Shown in pieces: positions 41,401 to 51,742 of a stretch of DNA of 64,000 nucleotides. The stretch comes from Cruorifilaria tuberocauda (Eukaryota; Nematoda; Chromadorea; Rhabditida; Onchocercidae), in NCBI GenBank assembly GCA_013365365.1, contig JABVXU010000227.1:22635-86634 (forward strand). The letters run 5' to 3'. The notes below the pieces were generated by a model. That model did not search any database. It was not told the DNA's origin and saw only the letters and a list, made by a program, of their open reading frames with translations. The translations under genes were made by a program, and so were the position numbers. Every line of letters begins with the position of its first letter. Positions within the stretch are counted from its first letter, which is position 1.

Positions 41401-44400
41401 TCACATGCAAGTCTTACGGCGCAGTCATCATTTGAGACATCATTTAGCGATTATGATCGCCGAATATTCTGCAGTGCAATTATGCGATGTTGTGCCATCG
41501 ATTTACTTCCACCTGCCATTTTCCAAGTTAGATTTATTTTTTTTTCGATTTTAGCTTTCTTAAATTATCACACTGAAGAATTACGAAATGTCACATATGT
41601 GATACAAAGAAAGGATACATTATTCTTAAAACTATGTCGGGATTTGCTAAATCTTACCATGTTCTAAGATTGATTAGTTTCATATCTAATTTTTTGTTCG
41701 TTCTCATTCTCACTGATGAGCAATTAATACTGATATTCATCCAAAATTTTTTAGGGAGATGGAATGCATGGTGTTATTGAGACGGCCATATTGATTGGAC
41801 GGCGTTGTCGATGTCCGGATCGTCCGGCAATTTCGACACTTATTCCTGAAACTTCTACTCTGAATCAGGTCAGCAACTTCACCTAATTGCAGCGATTTTA
41901 TTTTTTTTGCAGTTTGATTTCAATTTGTTCCGTGTATGCTGTTCAATAATATTCATCGGAATTCCATATACATATTTTAAAGATTGTGTTTGGTGATGTT
42001 TTGTTTTCACAGGTTATTGAAGCTAATACATCAATGGTGTTATCAGAATTGACAGCAGAGGTGGGACAAATTGCCCGTACATCCGGTTTCTCTTTTTCGG
42101 TAGAGCGGGTGGTAAACGAAGATGATATCGCTGTGATTTCTGCTAATTATATCACAGCAGAATGGAAATATAAACATCGCGTTGTGAAGTAAATTTCATT
42201 TGTACTTTTTCTTTAATGTTAAAAGGGACGTTTTATTTTGATATATATCTTTATTTCATGTAATTTAAAAAGCATTTGTCAATAGTTATACTTAATTCTT
42301 ATCGATTGTTCACTTCAGCGTTGATACGTTAGAAAAAATGAAAACGGGATTGGGAACAATTATCCGAGAAGCGGGTGAATCAAAAAGACTGTTATATGTT
42401 ACGGAAAACATTCCGAGTTGTAGTGGACAAGCACATCTTTACTGCATATGTTACACACTGAATAATGTAACTTTTTATTTATAGTCATTCTACGTTATTC
42501 AGTCCTATAATTATCTAGCCCGCTTTATTATATCGAAAACATCTTTTTGAGCATATATTGCTTAAATAATTTCCAATATTACCAACCAGATTTATAATAA
42601 TAATTGCGGGCAACTTACAAATAATTAGATTGTTTGTAACAAGACATTCATATGTTGCAGCTCATCCATAAAATTTTTGGAGAATTATGCGATCAGAGAC
42701 ACGACATATTTGCCATTTTTGTAGATTGTCAGAAAATAGTTGGTAATTTTTCTTATTACTTGCTTACGTTGCTAAGAGGAATACTTTGCAAAATTTCAGA
42801 AATACGAATAGCACATGTTTTGGTCATGACACACATGTCATGACAGGTTAATATTTTTCTTTATTTATTTTTTGTATACTTTTCAACATATAATCTCTTT
42901 TTAGCTGCGATAGAAAAATTAGGCTTAGATCGTTGGGCTAATCCACCGATTGAAAAAAGAGCTGGACGACTTGATTATTTATTTTACGGTTACGAAATGC
43001 TAAAATACGTTAAAGATTGCGTCCAACATTTGTCCATTTCACAGTATCCAGGTATGCTTCATTTGTAATCATTGTTTAGATTTTCTTTCGTCCTAATTAT
43101 TATAGAACATCTTATTCACGGTTACATATTATTTTAGTTTGAAGATTTGAATTCTCATTCGAAGGTAAGCTACTAAACTTATATTATGAATATACAAATG
43201 TTATGGTGTTATGTTACTGGTGTGATCAATTAATATCATTGTTACTGCATAATTTTTAGTATTTGAATAATGCACAAATGTATTACTGTAGATTTCATGT
43301 TGCTAATGGTATTTAGTGCTATGTATGTGATTGCACTTCGCTCAAACACTGTTGATAATGTGTAGAATTTTACGTTTACGGAATTTATCAGTGTTAAGCC
43401 AGTGATCGCAATAACAAGTACTTAACGACCATACAGATATTATGGTACTGGTACGATCAATTGATTGGTCAGTTGCTGATGAAATTCAAAAATATTTGGA
43501 ACCATTTCATATTATGGCATCAATTTTCAACAATAAATCAGTAGTATCTTTTCATATGGTAATATATTATTCTTCCCTTCTCAGTTCCAAATTTGTTTAT
43601 TTCTCATAATACTCAGTGATTAATCAATCTGAATTCATATACTTACTCTATTAACTGGTTTTTTCATGAAGAATTTTCTGTCAGGTACAACCGGAATGGT
43701 TCGCTTTAATCCATGAATTCTCATCAGATGATGAGGATGATGTAAGCAATAATGATACATCCACCTGGGTTTGCTTATTAAGACGAAAAACGGAAAATAT
43801 ATTACGAAATGCCACAGAATCGGTGATCATGCCTGAACATCGCATGGCAACTGTTTTAAATCCTCGTCTCAAACATCTTCCAGTTATTTGTTCGGACGAA
43901 GAAAGGTATTCTACTTTTTCTTTTTATTTTATTTTATTTATTTTTTTATTAATAAAGTGATCATCTGCTGAAATGACGTTTGTGAAAGATTTTAACATTA
44001 AACTGGACTGTCTTATCCACTTATCACTCTCAATTGCAGGCTTCAAAAATTTTGTAACAGCTATAAGAAAGCTAGATTTTTAGATTAGAAACATATTCAA
44101 GAATACGGAAATTAATCGGAACAGCTGAAATGAAGAATTCAAAAAGCGAAGAACATCCAGCTGGTAAAGTTTGTAAAATTTCTTCTATCAAACCCAGTGC
44201 TACATGTTATAACTAAGATTTAGCTAGTGTTTTTTATACTCAAAAATGACAAAACTTGAGCTTCGTAAAATCTTCAACATGATATTATGGCCTAGTTTAT
44301 GGATCTGATGTTAAAAATCCTTCAGAATAAGTAGTTTATCTATGATTCTCAAAGTCTTCTTGCATACTGATCAACTTTCTCATCTTCTGAAGTGGCAGCG

Positions 44401-45197
44401 CTATTTGACTTATCGTTACGAAATCAGTTGCATTCCGTAAGTCAGCAGCGTGACAAGAGTGAAAAGTATTATTCTTATTTTGCTTAAAAAATATTTGAAA
44501 AACATTAGGTTGATGAAATTCCTAATATAATCCCAAATAAAATTTAGATACAAATGATGGAGAACCACCGAAGAAGCGAATATCATTTTTAAGTTCGCTG
44601 GAAGATCATGCAGTTATCGATGACGAACTCGAATGTTACTTACGTTCACAGTATCCAGCGGCTCAAACAAAGTTTGCTTCCGTTTATTGTTTACTGATTC
44701 GTTTTGAATCCCTTTCTTTATCTACTTATTTGTCATTTTTATTGATCTGCTGTTATTCATCTTTTGAAAAGGTGTGAAAGTATGCCTTAAAAGTATTGCA
44801 GCTGAAAAATAAGAAGTTTTAATTCCAATTTTTTAAAATCATATTTTAGTTTCGATCTCCGTATTCAAAATAATTAATTAAAAAAATTGCTGATACATAC
44901 TGGTCTACGACTTTTAGAGATGTATTGCTGTTTTGGTCCACCGTTGGTCAGACGCAGTTCCCACATTTGTCGCTATTGGCTCGATTTCTTCTTTCCATCC
45001 CAGCTGCTTGTGTGGTCCATAAAAGTCAAAACGTCTTGAAACTTACTCCAGAAAACTTGTCGAGCTTACTTTTGTTACGATCGTCTTATACACAAACAAC
45101 TTCCAGCGGACAAAGCAATCAAATAGCTGACATAAACGTTTCTTCTAATGTTGGTGCTTCATTACCTAAAGTTGTAAATACGCATAATATCACTTGA
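38488..45197 (+). CDS. BED zinc-finger protein with hAT transposase-derived body
   Basis: Exons: 39355-39699, 39916-39993, 40075-40257, 40633-40778, 40958-41066, 41377-41526, 41755-41868, 42013-42188, 42319-42466, 42661-42742, 42905-43051, 43437-43558, 43685-43905, 44084-44163, 44548-44671, 44918-45197; all phases agree and give 834 codons plus stop. A first exon at 38488-38535 (16 codons, good donor ATG|GTGAGA) is a guess. The N-terminal third is Ser/Thr/His-rich and probably disordered. A BED finger spans about residues 194-241 of the 834: conserved W and F upstream (EVWNLFG), then CYAC and RHRC as ligands. The middle (about 375-675) resembles the RNase-H-like core of hAT transposases, including a LYCICYTLNN helix and an MATVLNPRLK block. 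The last 90 residues resemble the hAT dimerisation domain (FWSTV...FPHLSLLARFLLSIPAA). The 16 or more introns and absence of terminal repeats argue for a domesticated host gene, probably a DNA-binding regulator, rather than an active transposon. Confidence 0.8.
38950..39027. repeat. CA/TA-rich low-complexity tract
   Basis: Imperfect CACA/CATA repeats between the divergent MMS22L-like and BED genes. Confidence 0.75.
43190..43330 (+). pseudogene. decayed duplicate of a BED/hAT gene exon
   Basis: Intron sequence from about 43211 aligns without gaps over roughly 60 nt with the exon at 43437-43558 (both begin ATG-TACTGGT--GATCAATT), and weaker similarity extends on both sides. Translated in the matching frame it gives MLLV, stop, SIN..., where the live exon reads MVLVRSID.... 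At least two in-frame stops (TGA, TAA) show that it is no longer coding. It appears to be a tandem exon duplication that has died. Confidence 0.65.
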
Positions 45198-47136
45198 TCA
45201 TTATGGTGAGGGTTATGGCTATTAATGAGCTGGATACAACCTGCATTGCTAAATCTGCAATCTAAGACAAACATGGTAGGATCGTGACGAAATTTTTCAA
45301 GATGATCGGAAGTCTCGCTGCAAGTTAAGTGGTAATATATATTGTCTTTGAACTATTAATTTTCCTATATAACTAGCTGATTATATGAGTTTACCAACTC
45401 TTCATAAAAATATTGGTGACCATTCAGTTGTCACTCATTTTAATTATTTAATAAATATCCGTTTTGGACTAGATACTATTGTGTTATGGCATAATTATTG
45501 TAAATGTTATAAATTTGCACATTTTGTGGATTGTCATGTTTTCAGTCTTATATTATTTGTAGATTTTACAGTAGCCTTTAACTCAGATATAGGAAGAGAT
45601 ATTTAGAAGTTGTTATAGTGATAGAGATAACAGTGAATGAGTGACAAAATTTCTATGATGAGTATGATACTGGTTTGGAAATTATCTATGATTACCACTT
45701 TTGTGTCGTGGAAGGTATGAATTTTTTCTTTTTCAAGAAACGAACAGAAGAACTGCTCGTTTCTTGGAGAAGAAAAAATTAACTCTCATCACGTGGTTGA
45801 AACAATTACCGATTAACAATTTTAATATTGAACTAAACGCATTAAGTACTGTCTTGAGGCTTACTGGCTCATATTATCTAGTTAGTTTGACTAGTGCTCA
45901 CACTATCACTGAAGTATATGTGTCACAAAATGACTCGAGATCCTTTTATTTACGTCCATTCATTACCCTACTTTCGCGGCAGATGTATTTATTTTCCTTT
46001 CTTTTTTTTCTCTGTAGTATTTTGTATCGTATTTTGTTTCATTATTCATTACTTTTACTTTCAATCTTTCAATTTTGCAAAGTTTCATTACTTTCAATCT
46101 TTTAAGCATTTTTTGCCATATTTTGAAATTCTCGTTGTTTTCAGGTATTGATTTTTCTTCGTCATTTATCACTTACCATGGTAAAATTTTTGTCAGTTTT
46201 CTGTGATAAGTATTTTGTAAAATACATAGTACGCCAAATGAACTCATAGATTTTTCATTGGTTAGAAATCCTCATTAGGTTTCTTGGTAAGTAATCCATA
46301 TCATCCTGCCTGTTTCATATTTTTTTCAAACAGACCCTCTATACTTTGCCACACTGTGATCTCATGTATAATTTTTGCAGTTTCATTTGCAGTTTGCTGT
46401 AATCCATAAAATAATGGTTCTTATCAAATGCCTTAGTTCTGTGATATTTGTTGTAATCCATAGCCGTTTCATCAGACTTGGAGCTAGCATGTACATGTTA
46501 TGGTAATGTTCTAAATTCATTAAAGCATTTCAAATTAGCTATGGCCAAAGTTTCAAGGCAAATAAAATGAATGTCTTTTGATATATTTTAATTTATGCAG
46601 TATTTTACTTCAATTCATTTAATCTCAACATTACGAAAATGTGAGATTTTAATTCACAGGTGTCTGTTGGTGTTATTTCAGCTAATCTCAGACGAAAATC
46701 GTTCCATTTGTAATTTGAATGACTTACAATGCTAATTCTAGGCAGCAAAATCGACAGGTTGCGAATTTCAAAATCACACTTATGCTTGCACGGAATTTCA
46801 CTGCCGACTGAAGAACAGAAAATTTTCAAATGAATTCTATCTTAAAGAATTTTCATCCATATGTTATACATTCTTCTTTGCATAGATTTTCGACGTCATT
46901 TGGGCATTTCGCCAAAGTACTTTTGTCAGATTCTCTTCATAATTAGTTAAAAGTCTTTAAATAACCGAAACATATAGCAACTAAAAATCTAATACATTGT
47001 TTCTGGTTTGCCAAACTTCCGGAGAAATACTGAATGATCGCGTAAAACATTTTTAAGTTTAATTTTTTGTATTTTTCTTATGAAGGTTGGGAATTATCGT
47101 TAAATTTTTTTTTGATGAAATTTATCAAATTTTTAG
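45198..47136. other. intergenic region with no supported gene
   Basis: This is the 3' flank of the BED gene and upstream flank of the exonuclease gene. A 134-codon open frame at 45701-46105 begins with TTG and turns into T-rich hydrophobic filler; it was not accepted as a gene. Confidence 0.6.
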
Positions 47137-48556
47137 ATGCACCGTTGGAAATATTCGGTACAAAACGCCTCAATTCCGAAAATGCAAGCAATAAATCAAA
47201 AAGTATCTGCTACAAATGAACAGAATTTCGATTATTTTCTTGTCCTTGATTTCGAAGCAACATGTGAAGAAGGAATTAAAATTATGCCGCATCAAGTAAT
47301 GCTTCTTTATGCGTAGTTTGTGCTATTCGTTGAAACATTCAAGTTTTAGATGTAATTAGGAATCTGTGTTTCTGGATCACTAGCTGTTGAAATAAATTAG
47401 TGCATATGGGATATTTTAGGAGATAATCGAGTTTCCGGTTATACAGTTATCCGGAAAAAATTTGGAAGAAATCGGTCGGTTCCATCGATATGTGAGACCT
47501 ACTGAGCGACCAATTTTAACCTCATTTTGTACTGATCTTACCGGGATTGTTCAGGTGCAATAATTTACACAGTGTTTTGTTCGGGTTGTATAAAATTTTG
47601 GTTTTTTATATGAATTTCCGAGTTTAATAATTTTGATTTATAAAAAAATTCTTCTTAGGAAACAATTGCAAATCAAGAGACTCTTCCGAGTGTTCTGAAT
47701 GCTTTTGATAAATGGCTCATCGACTCGAATTTGATTAACAGCGATCGTTCGACAAAATCACTTTTTACTTTTGTAACATGTGGTGATTGGGATCTTGGTG
47801 TACTGCTTCCTAGCGAAGCGAAATATCGAAATTTGGAGCTACCAGAGTATGCTTTTTAATGATAGCTTAGTTCAGATGTTTACTGCTACTATTTTTAAAA
47901 AGTTGTTTGGATGTAGTAGTCTAGTTCAATACATTTTTTGATAGTGTCGCAACTGCACGCCGAATATGACCATGTGTAAGCTAGTGTCAAATGCTTTACA
48001 AACTAATCGGTTAAACGTAACGCAACCGTTGGTTAAGCTTTCACAAAAAAAGTCTGTTTCTTTTCTTCAATTATAAAACTTTTTATCTTTCATGCTTTCA
48101 CCAAATTTTAGTTATTTCAAAAGATGGATCAATTTGAAAAAAGCTTTCTGTAAATGCAAAGGTTATTTCGCCAAATCTCTAACAGTAATGCTTCGTGACC
48201 TGGAATTAAATCATGTGGTATGTTTGCTAAATTTTGTTTTTTCACTTTCAAAATTTTATCGTGTATGCAAATTTGCTTCGACCTCTTGATTATTACTTAC
48301 TGTTTTTTAGGATTGAATCAGATTATACCATTCAGAAGTAATATTGCAGTCCTATATTCCTACAGTTGCGACTACTTGTACACGTCCTCTACAAGTGAAA
48401 AAAAAATTAACTTTCATTTTATAGGGTCGATTACACAGTGGAATAGATGACGTAAAGAATATGTGTCAGATTACAAGATGCCTTGCCAATAGTGGTTATG
48501 TATTCCAAAATACATCGATTTATGTGGATGCGAAACATAATTTTGAAAATTTATGA
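47137..48556 (+). CDS. ERI3-like DEDDh 3'-5' exoribonuclease
   Basis: Exons 47137-47295, 47420-47554, 47659-47846, 48112-48217 and 48425-48556, all phase-consistent, give 239 residues. The whole protein is one exonuclease domain. Exo I is LVLDFEAT near residue 37 (catalytic D and E), followed by HQEIIEFP. Exo II is VTCGDWDL near residue 140. Then comes FKRWINLKKAF, and Exo III is HSGIDDVKN near residue 205 (catalytic His and Asp). The CGDWD and WINLKKA wording fits ERI3 better than ERI1, and no SAP domain is present. ERI-family enzymes trim structured RNA 3' ends, such as histone mRNA, 5.8S rRNA or small RNAs; the substrate here is unknown. The ATG immediately follows a TTTTTAG acceptor, suggesting either SL trans-splicing with no added leader or an undetected upstream exon. 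It converges on the minus-strand membrane protein gene 217 bp downstream. Confidence 0.88.
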
Positions 48557-48772
48557 TATACACATGTATTTCGGAAAAAAGTATTGTAGCTACTTTGAGT
48601 CTTTGAAAAACTTTTGAGAAACTCAGAAGCAAAAAATGTTTAATTTTGTCCTTGAATAGTGCACACAAACTTGCTTCATGCGTATTATTGAACACACTCT
48701 TCAACATACCGAACCAACGACAAGCAAGGTAGAATCAATCAAATTATAAAAAATGAGCCCATACAGTTGAGA

Positions 48773-49926
48773 TCAAACAATGTGATATCCTTTTGTAAAT
48801 TTTTCTGATCGCGCTTTTCTTTCCGTACCACTGCTTGTACGTGAAGTACGATGTATGAGTGAACGTGGACGCTTCTGAAATATAACGTCAAGGGAAAGTT
48901 CAATGTCTCCCAAAAATTAAGATTTCAAAAGCAGATGGTTCTACCACTCATCACTTACAGTCATTTGACCAATGCTAAAATATTACCGAGACTTTTCCAA
49001 CAGCCTGGTACTTTTGTGAATTAAAGTTCCAAAAGTGACATATCATTACTGCATTGAGGATGAAGCAAACACCTGAAACGAATTGTTAGGGATTAGAAGA
49101 ATTTACCTATTTCGATTGTAAATTCCATCTTGACATAGCGTACAATCATAATAAGAAAGCCAGTTATGTTAAAGATTTTCGTAATGTTAAAGAGCAATGA
49201 AAAATGTTGCAACTGAAGGGGATTATGATAATATTGGTTCGTGTTAATTAACTAAAACTAAGTATCTTCATAAATTTCAAAATAAGAAAATCTTATAGAC
49301 GACCTGATTACTAACATCATCTTTTCTATGTCTCGCAAGTTGGTAACTTCCGTTAAAGTGTGAAATCGGAGGAAAAAAATATATACATAGTGCATAGTAC
49401 GAATTAGGTGCAATACCAACCAATGGCAACAGAACATAAAAGCATCATTCCACTTAACCCATTAACAAGACCGGTGCGGCTTTTCATTTTGCTAAGGTGA
49501 TCAAGCCAAATGCCCGTTGTTATCACTGACAACAAATTTCCCACAGCTGATATAATGCATAGTACAAGCCACATGATGAGCATCATTTTCCATCGATACC
49601 TGGAATTCGTTAGAAATTTTTGCTTCTGTTTTCAAATTTAGTTTGATATTCCACGGATAGATGAGTATTTCCCGTAGTCCCCTTTCATAGTCTCTGAAAT
49701 AGTAAATAAACATAGAAGAAAATCCTGAAATCCTCCAGATATTAATCTTTTACCTATGTACAACTCCAAGTCCTATGCACCCGGTGGTAGTGCCAACAAC
49801 TGCAGCTACAACATTCATATGGCATGTTCCCTGATAAGCAGACTCTTGAGCGAAACCTGGACACGTAAAACCGTGGATGAGGAATCCCAACGACACAGCT
49901 ATTTCAACGCGGCACAAATTAATCAT
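48773..49926 (-). CDS. four-pass membrane protein of unknown function
   Basis: Exons 49926-49754, 49599-49421, 49072-48987 and 48874-48773 on the minus strand join in phase to 179 residues. Four hydrophobic segments lie near residues 8-25, 38-57, 63-90 and 103-131. A short loop between the first two holds Cys residues at 22 and 35. A basic segment (KMKSR) separates TM3 and TM4. The C-terminal 35 residues are strongly basic (Arg/Lys/Ser) and should be cytoplasmic. Overall shape is claudin-, MS4A- or MARVEL-like, but no family signature was recognised, so no function is proposed. The start ATG lies 13 nt after a TTTTTAG site, which fits SL trans-splicing. A second acceptor inside intron 1 (before about 49704) is also phase-compatible at entry but leads out of frame afterwards. 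Confidence 0.7.
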
Positions 49927-49941
49927 TATTGACAAATAACT
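49927..49941 (-). promoter_or_regulatory. possible spliced-leader acceptor of the four-pass protein gene
   Basis: TTTTTAG on the minus strand lies 13 nt before the start codon, with an upstream minus-strand gene candidate ending about 460 bp before. The arrangement is what a nematode operon downstream gene would show, though the gap is on the long side. Confidence 0.4.
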
Positions 49942-50399
49942 AAAAATAAAATTATAAACTTTTAAATTTCATAAAACATTTCAAGGATGGTTTTATTTTT
50001 TTTTAATTAAGCTTGATACGAGTTATATCCCTATCCGATTCTAAATGGAGCAATTCTTGACCCTGTTCCCGTGATTATGAATTTGGCCATAATAGATAGT
50101 TTCAATTCAATCTTTGAGCATTTAAGGACAGTTAACAGCACATATAATCATAATAAAGTGTCTGGAATAAATACGTTCTAATTTAGTGAGAATTTTTGAT
50201 AGATAAAATTTCTGACCATTGTATTCAGTGATGAGTGGACTGGAAAGAGTGGAGAAAGGTTTGGAGTATTTTGGAGGTTTGGAATTAACTATTTGAAAAT
50301 CTTTCCCTATTTTCGATTTTTATTTTAAAATTTTAACAGTTTTTCGCTAGATAACAAAACATAATTTCAATTTATTCTAGAAGTTCTTAATATAAAAAT
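49942..50399. other. short gap between two minus-strand genes
   Basis: AT-rich. A minus-strand AATAAA at 50376-50371 lies 24 nt after the stop of the upstream gene candidate and could be its poly(A) signal. Nothing else was seen. Confidence 0.5.
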
Positions 50400-51073
50400 T
50401 TACTCGGTATGCTGAAATCCAGATTTCTGCATTACCGTATATGCTTTGTAGCGTCTCATCCGTGATTTCCCTTCCTCTAGCAAAACATCTTCATCAGTTT
50501 CAGAACTCTGGAAATATTTCATTGTGCTTTCTAATTAACCAAATAAAAGATTTAAGAAGTAGAAACTTTCCCATTAGTGAAAGAGAAAAAAATGCATCGA
50601 TGAGAGATCGCTTCCAAAAATATCATCTTGGAAGGATTAAAAATCACGAATTATTTTGAATTGATTTGAATTAAATTCATTTTATCACTGCAGCGTGATC
50701 CATTTGTAATTTCAATCAAAGAGTTATATGTAAGTGATTAGTAGAATAATTCAACTTTTACTGAGATTTCAGAAATTGAATTTTAGATTGAATTATTAGC
50801 GGAAAGAAAAGATTTAAATGGATGAAAATTTAAGGAACTAGTGAATATGTTCAAATGGAAGAATGATAAAAAGGGAAAACGAAAAACGAAAAAAAGAACA
50901 AAAAGGAGAGAGAGAAGAAGAAAGGAAAAAAATGTGTTAAGAATTCAATCACACAGTTGTTTAGAGAATAGTTCAGGAAATTTTGGTAATAAAATGTAAG
51001 AGTTCACCATTTGACTGGCTGCTTTATGCACAATACGCAACGTCGGATCTTCAAGAGTTTTCAGTAACTCCAT
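50400..51073 (-). CDS. candidate small protein gene, two exons, unknown function
   Basis: Exon 1 51073-51008 encodes 22 residues beginning MELLKTLEDPTLRIV, with a good start context and a donor ATG|GTGAAC. Exon 2 50507-50400 follows a TTTCCAG acceptor and encodes 35 residues with an acidic patch (ETDEDVLLEE) then a basic patch, ending in a stop. The joined product would be 57 residues. Both pieces are less AT-rich and more protein-like than their surroundings, and an AATAAA follows. If the exon 1 donor is not used, an alternative 42-residue product results. Further exons between the two may have been missed. No family was recognised. Confidence 0.4.
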
Positions 51074-51696
51074 TTGTTTTTGCGGTCGTCGGATGATGAT
51101 GGAAAACAAGATTTTAGGAAATTAAAAATGTGCATTGGAGGAACCGTTTCGAGCGACAATCATCGTCATTCCATCATTGATAATAAAGTTTTCCCTGAAA
51201 ATTATTTCTTATTTTCCTTTTTCTTTCTTTTTGTTTATAAAAGTTATCAAATCTCTTAATTGAAACAAATATCGCGTGAAATTGTTAATGAAAAAAAGTA
51301 AGCTATCATTATGAGCAGGGCAGAAAGGAAAGATCGGAATGAGAAATGGCTAGAAATGATAATGTAGCTCGATGAACGCCAACAAGATAACGATGCAGAA
51401 ATGGAGAAGAGGCGGAAAACAAATAGAGGCGCGGGTAAATAAGCATGTCGCAAAGGTATTCCATCTACGTCACCTTTTAAATCTTTCAATTTTCATTTTG
51501 AAAAAAAAAAACTTTAACACAAATCAAATTTGTAAAGTAATAGCTAAAAAATATGCAAAAATTATAAGCCGAAATTATTTCATTCTTTTTAACTTTGAAC
51601 AATAGAATGCGGAAATGGACTTTAAGCGTGTGATAAATTATAAGTTACAGCTTCGTCACGGTGCGACCTGCTGCATGAGCTATTTTAAGCGTAGTA
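51074..51696. other. possible shared upstream region of two divergent genes
   Basis: It lies between the minus-strand start at 51073 and the plus-strand ATG candidate at 51697. No recognisable promoter motif was seen; open frames are not convincing. Confidence 0.35.
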
Positions 51697-51742
51697 ATGG
51701 CCAAAGATCGTAGCGTCGGAATTGGACGAAACGAGCTGGTTG
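51697..51742 (+). CDS. candidate first exon of an unresolved plus-strand gene
   Basis: An ATG opens MAKDRSVGIGRNELV and runs into a strong donor (GTTG|GTATGT). The segment from about 51640 to 51745 is clearly richer in GC than the surrounding DNA, as coding exons are here. A matching phase-1 exon downstream was not found with confidence, so the gene body, if any, lies in the AT-rich region to the right or beyond the window. Confidence 0.35.

Noticed and set aside
45701..46105. 134-codon plus-strand frame between the BED and exonuclease genes
   Set aside because: No ATG, no clear acceptor, and the second half is T-rich hydrophobic filler. The first half is somewhat protein-like, so this is a cautious rejection.
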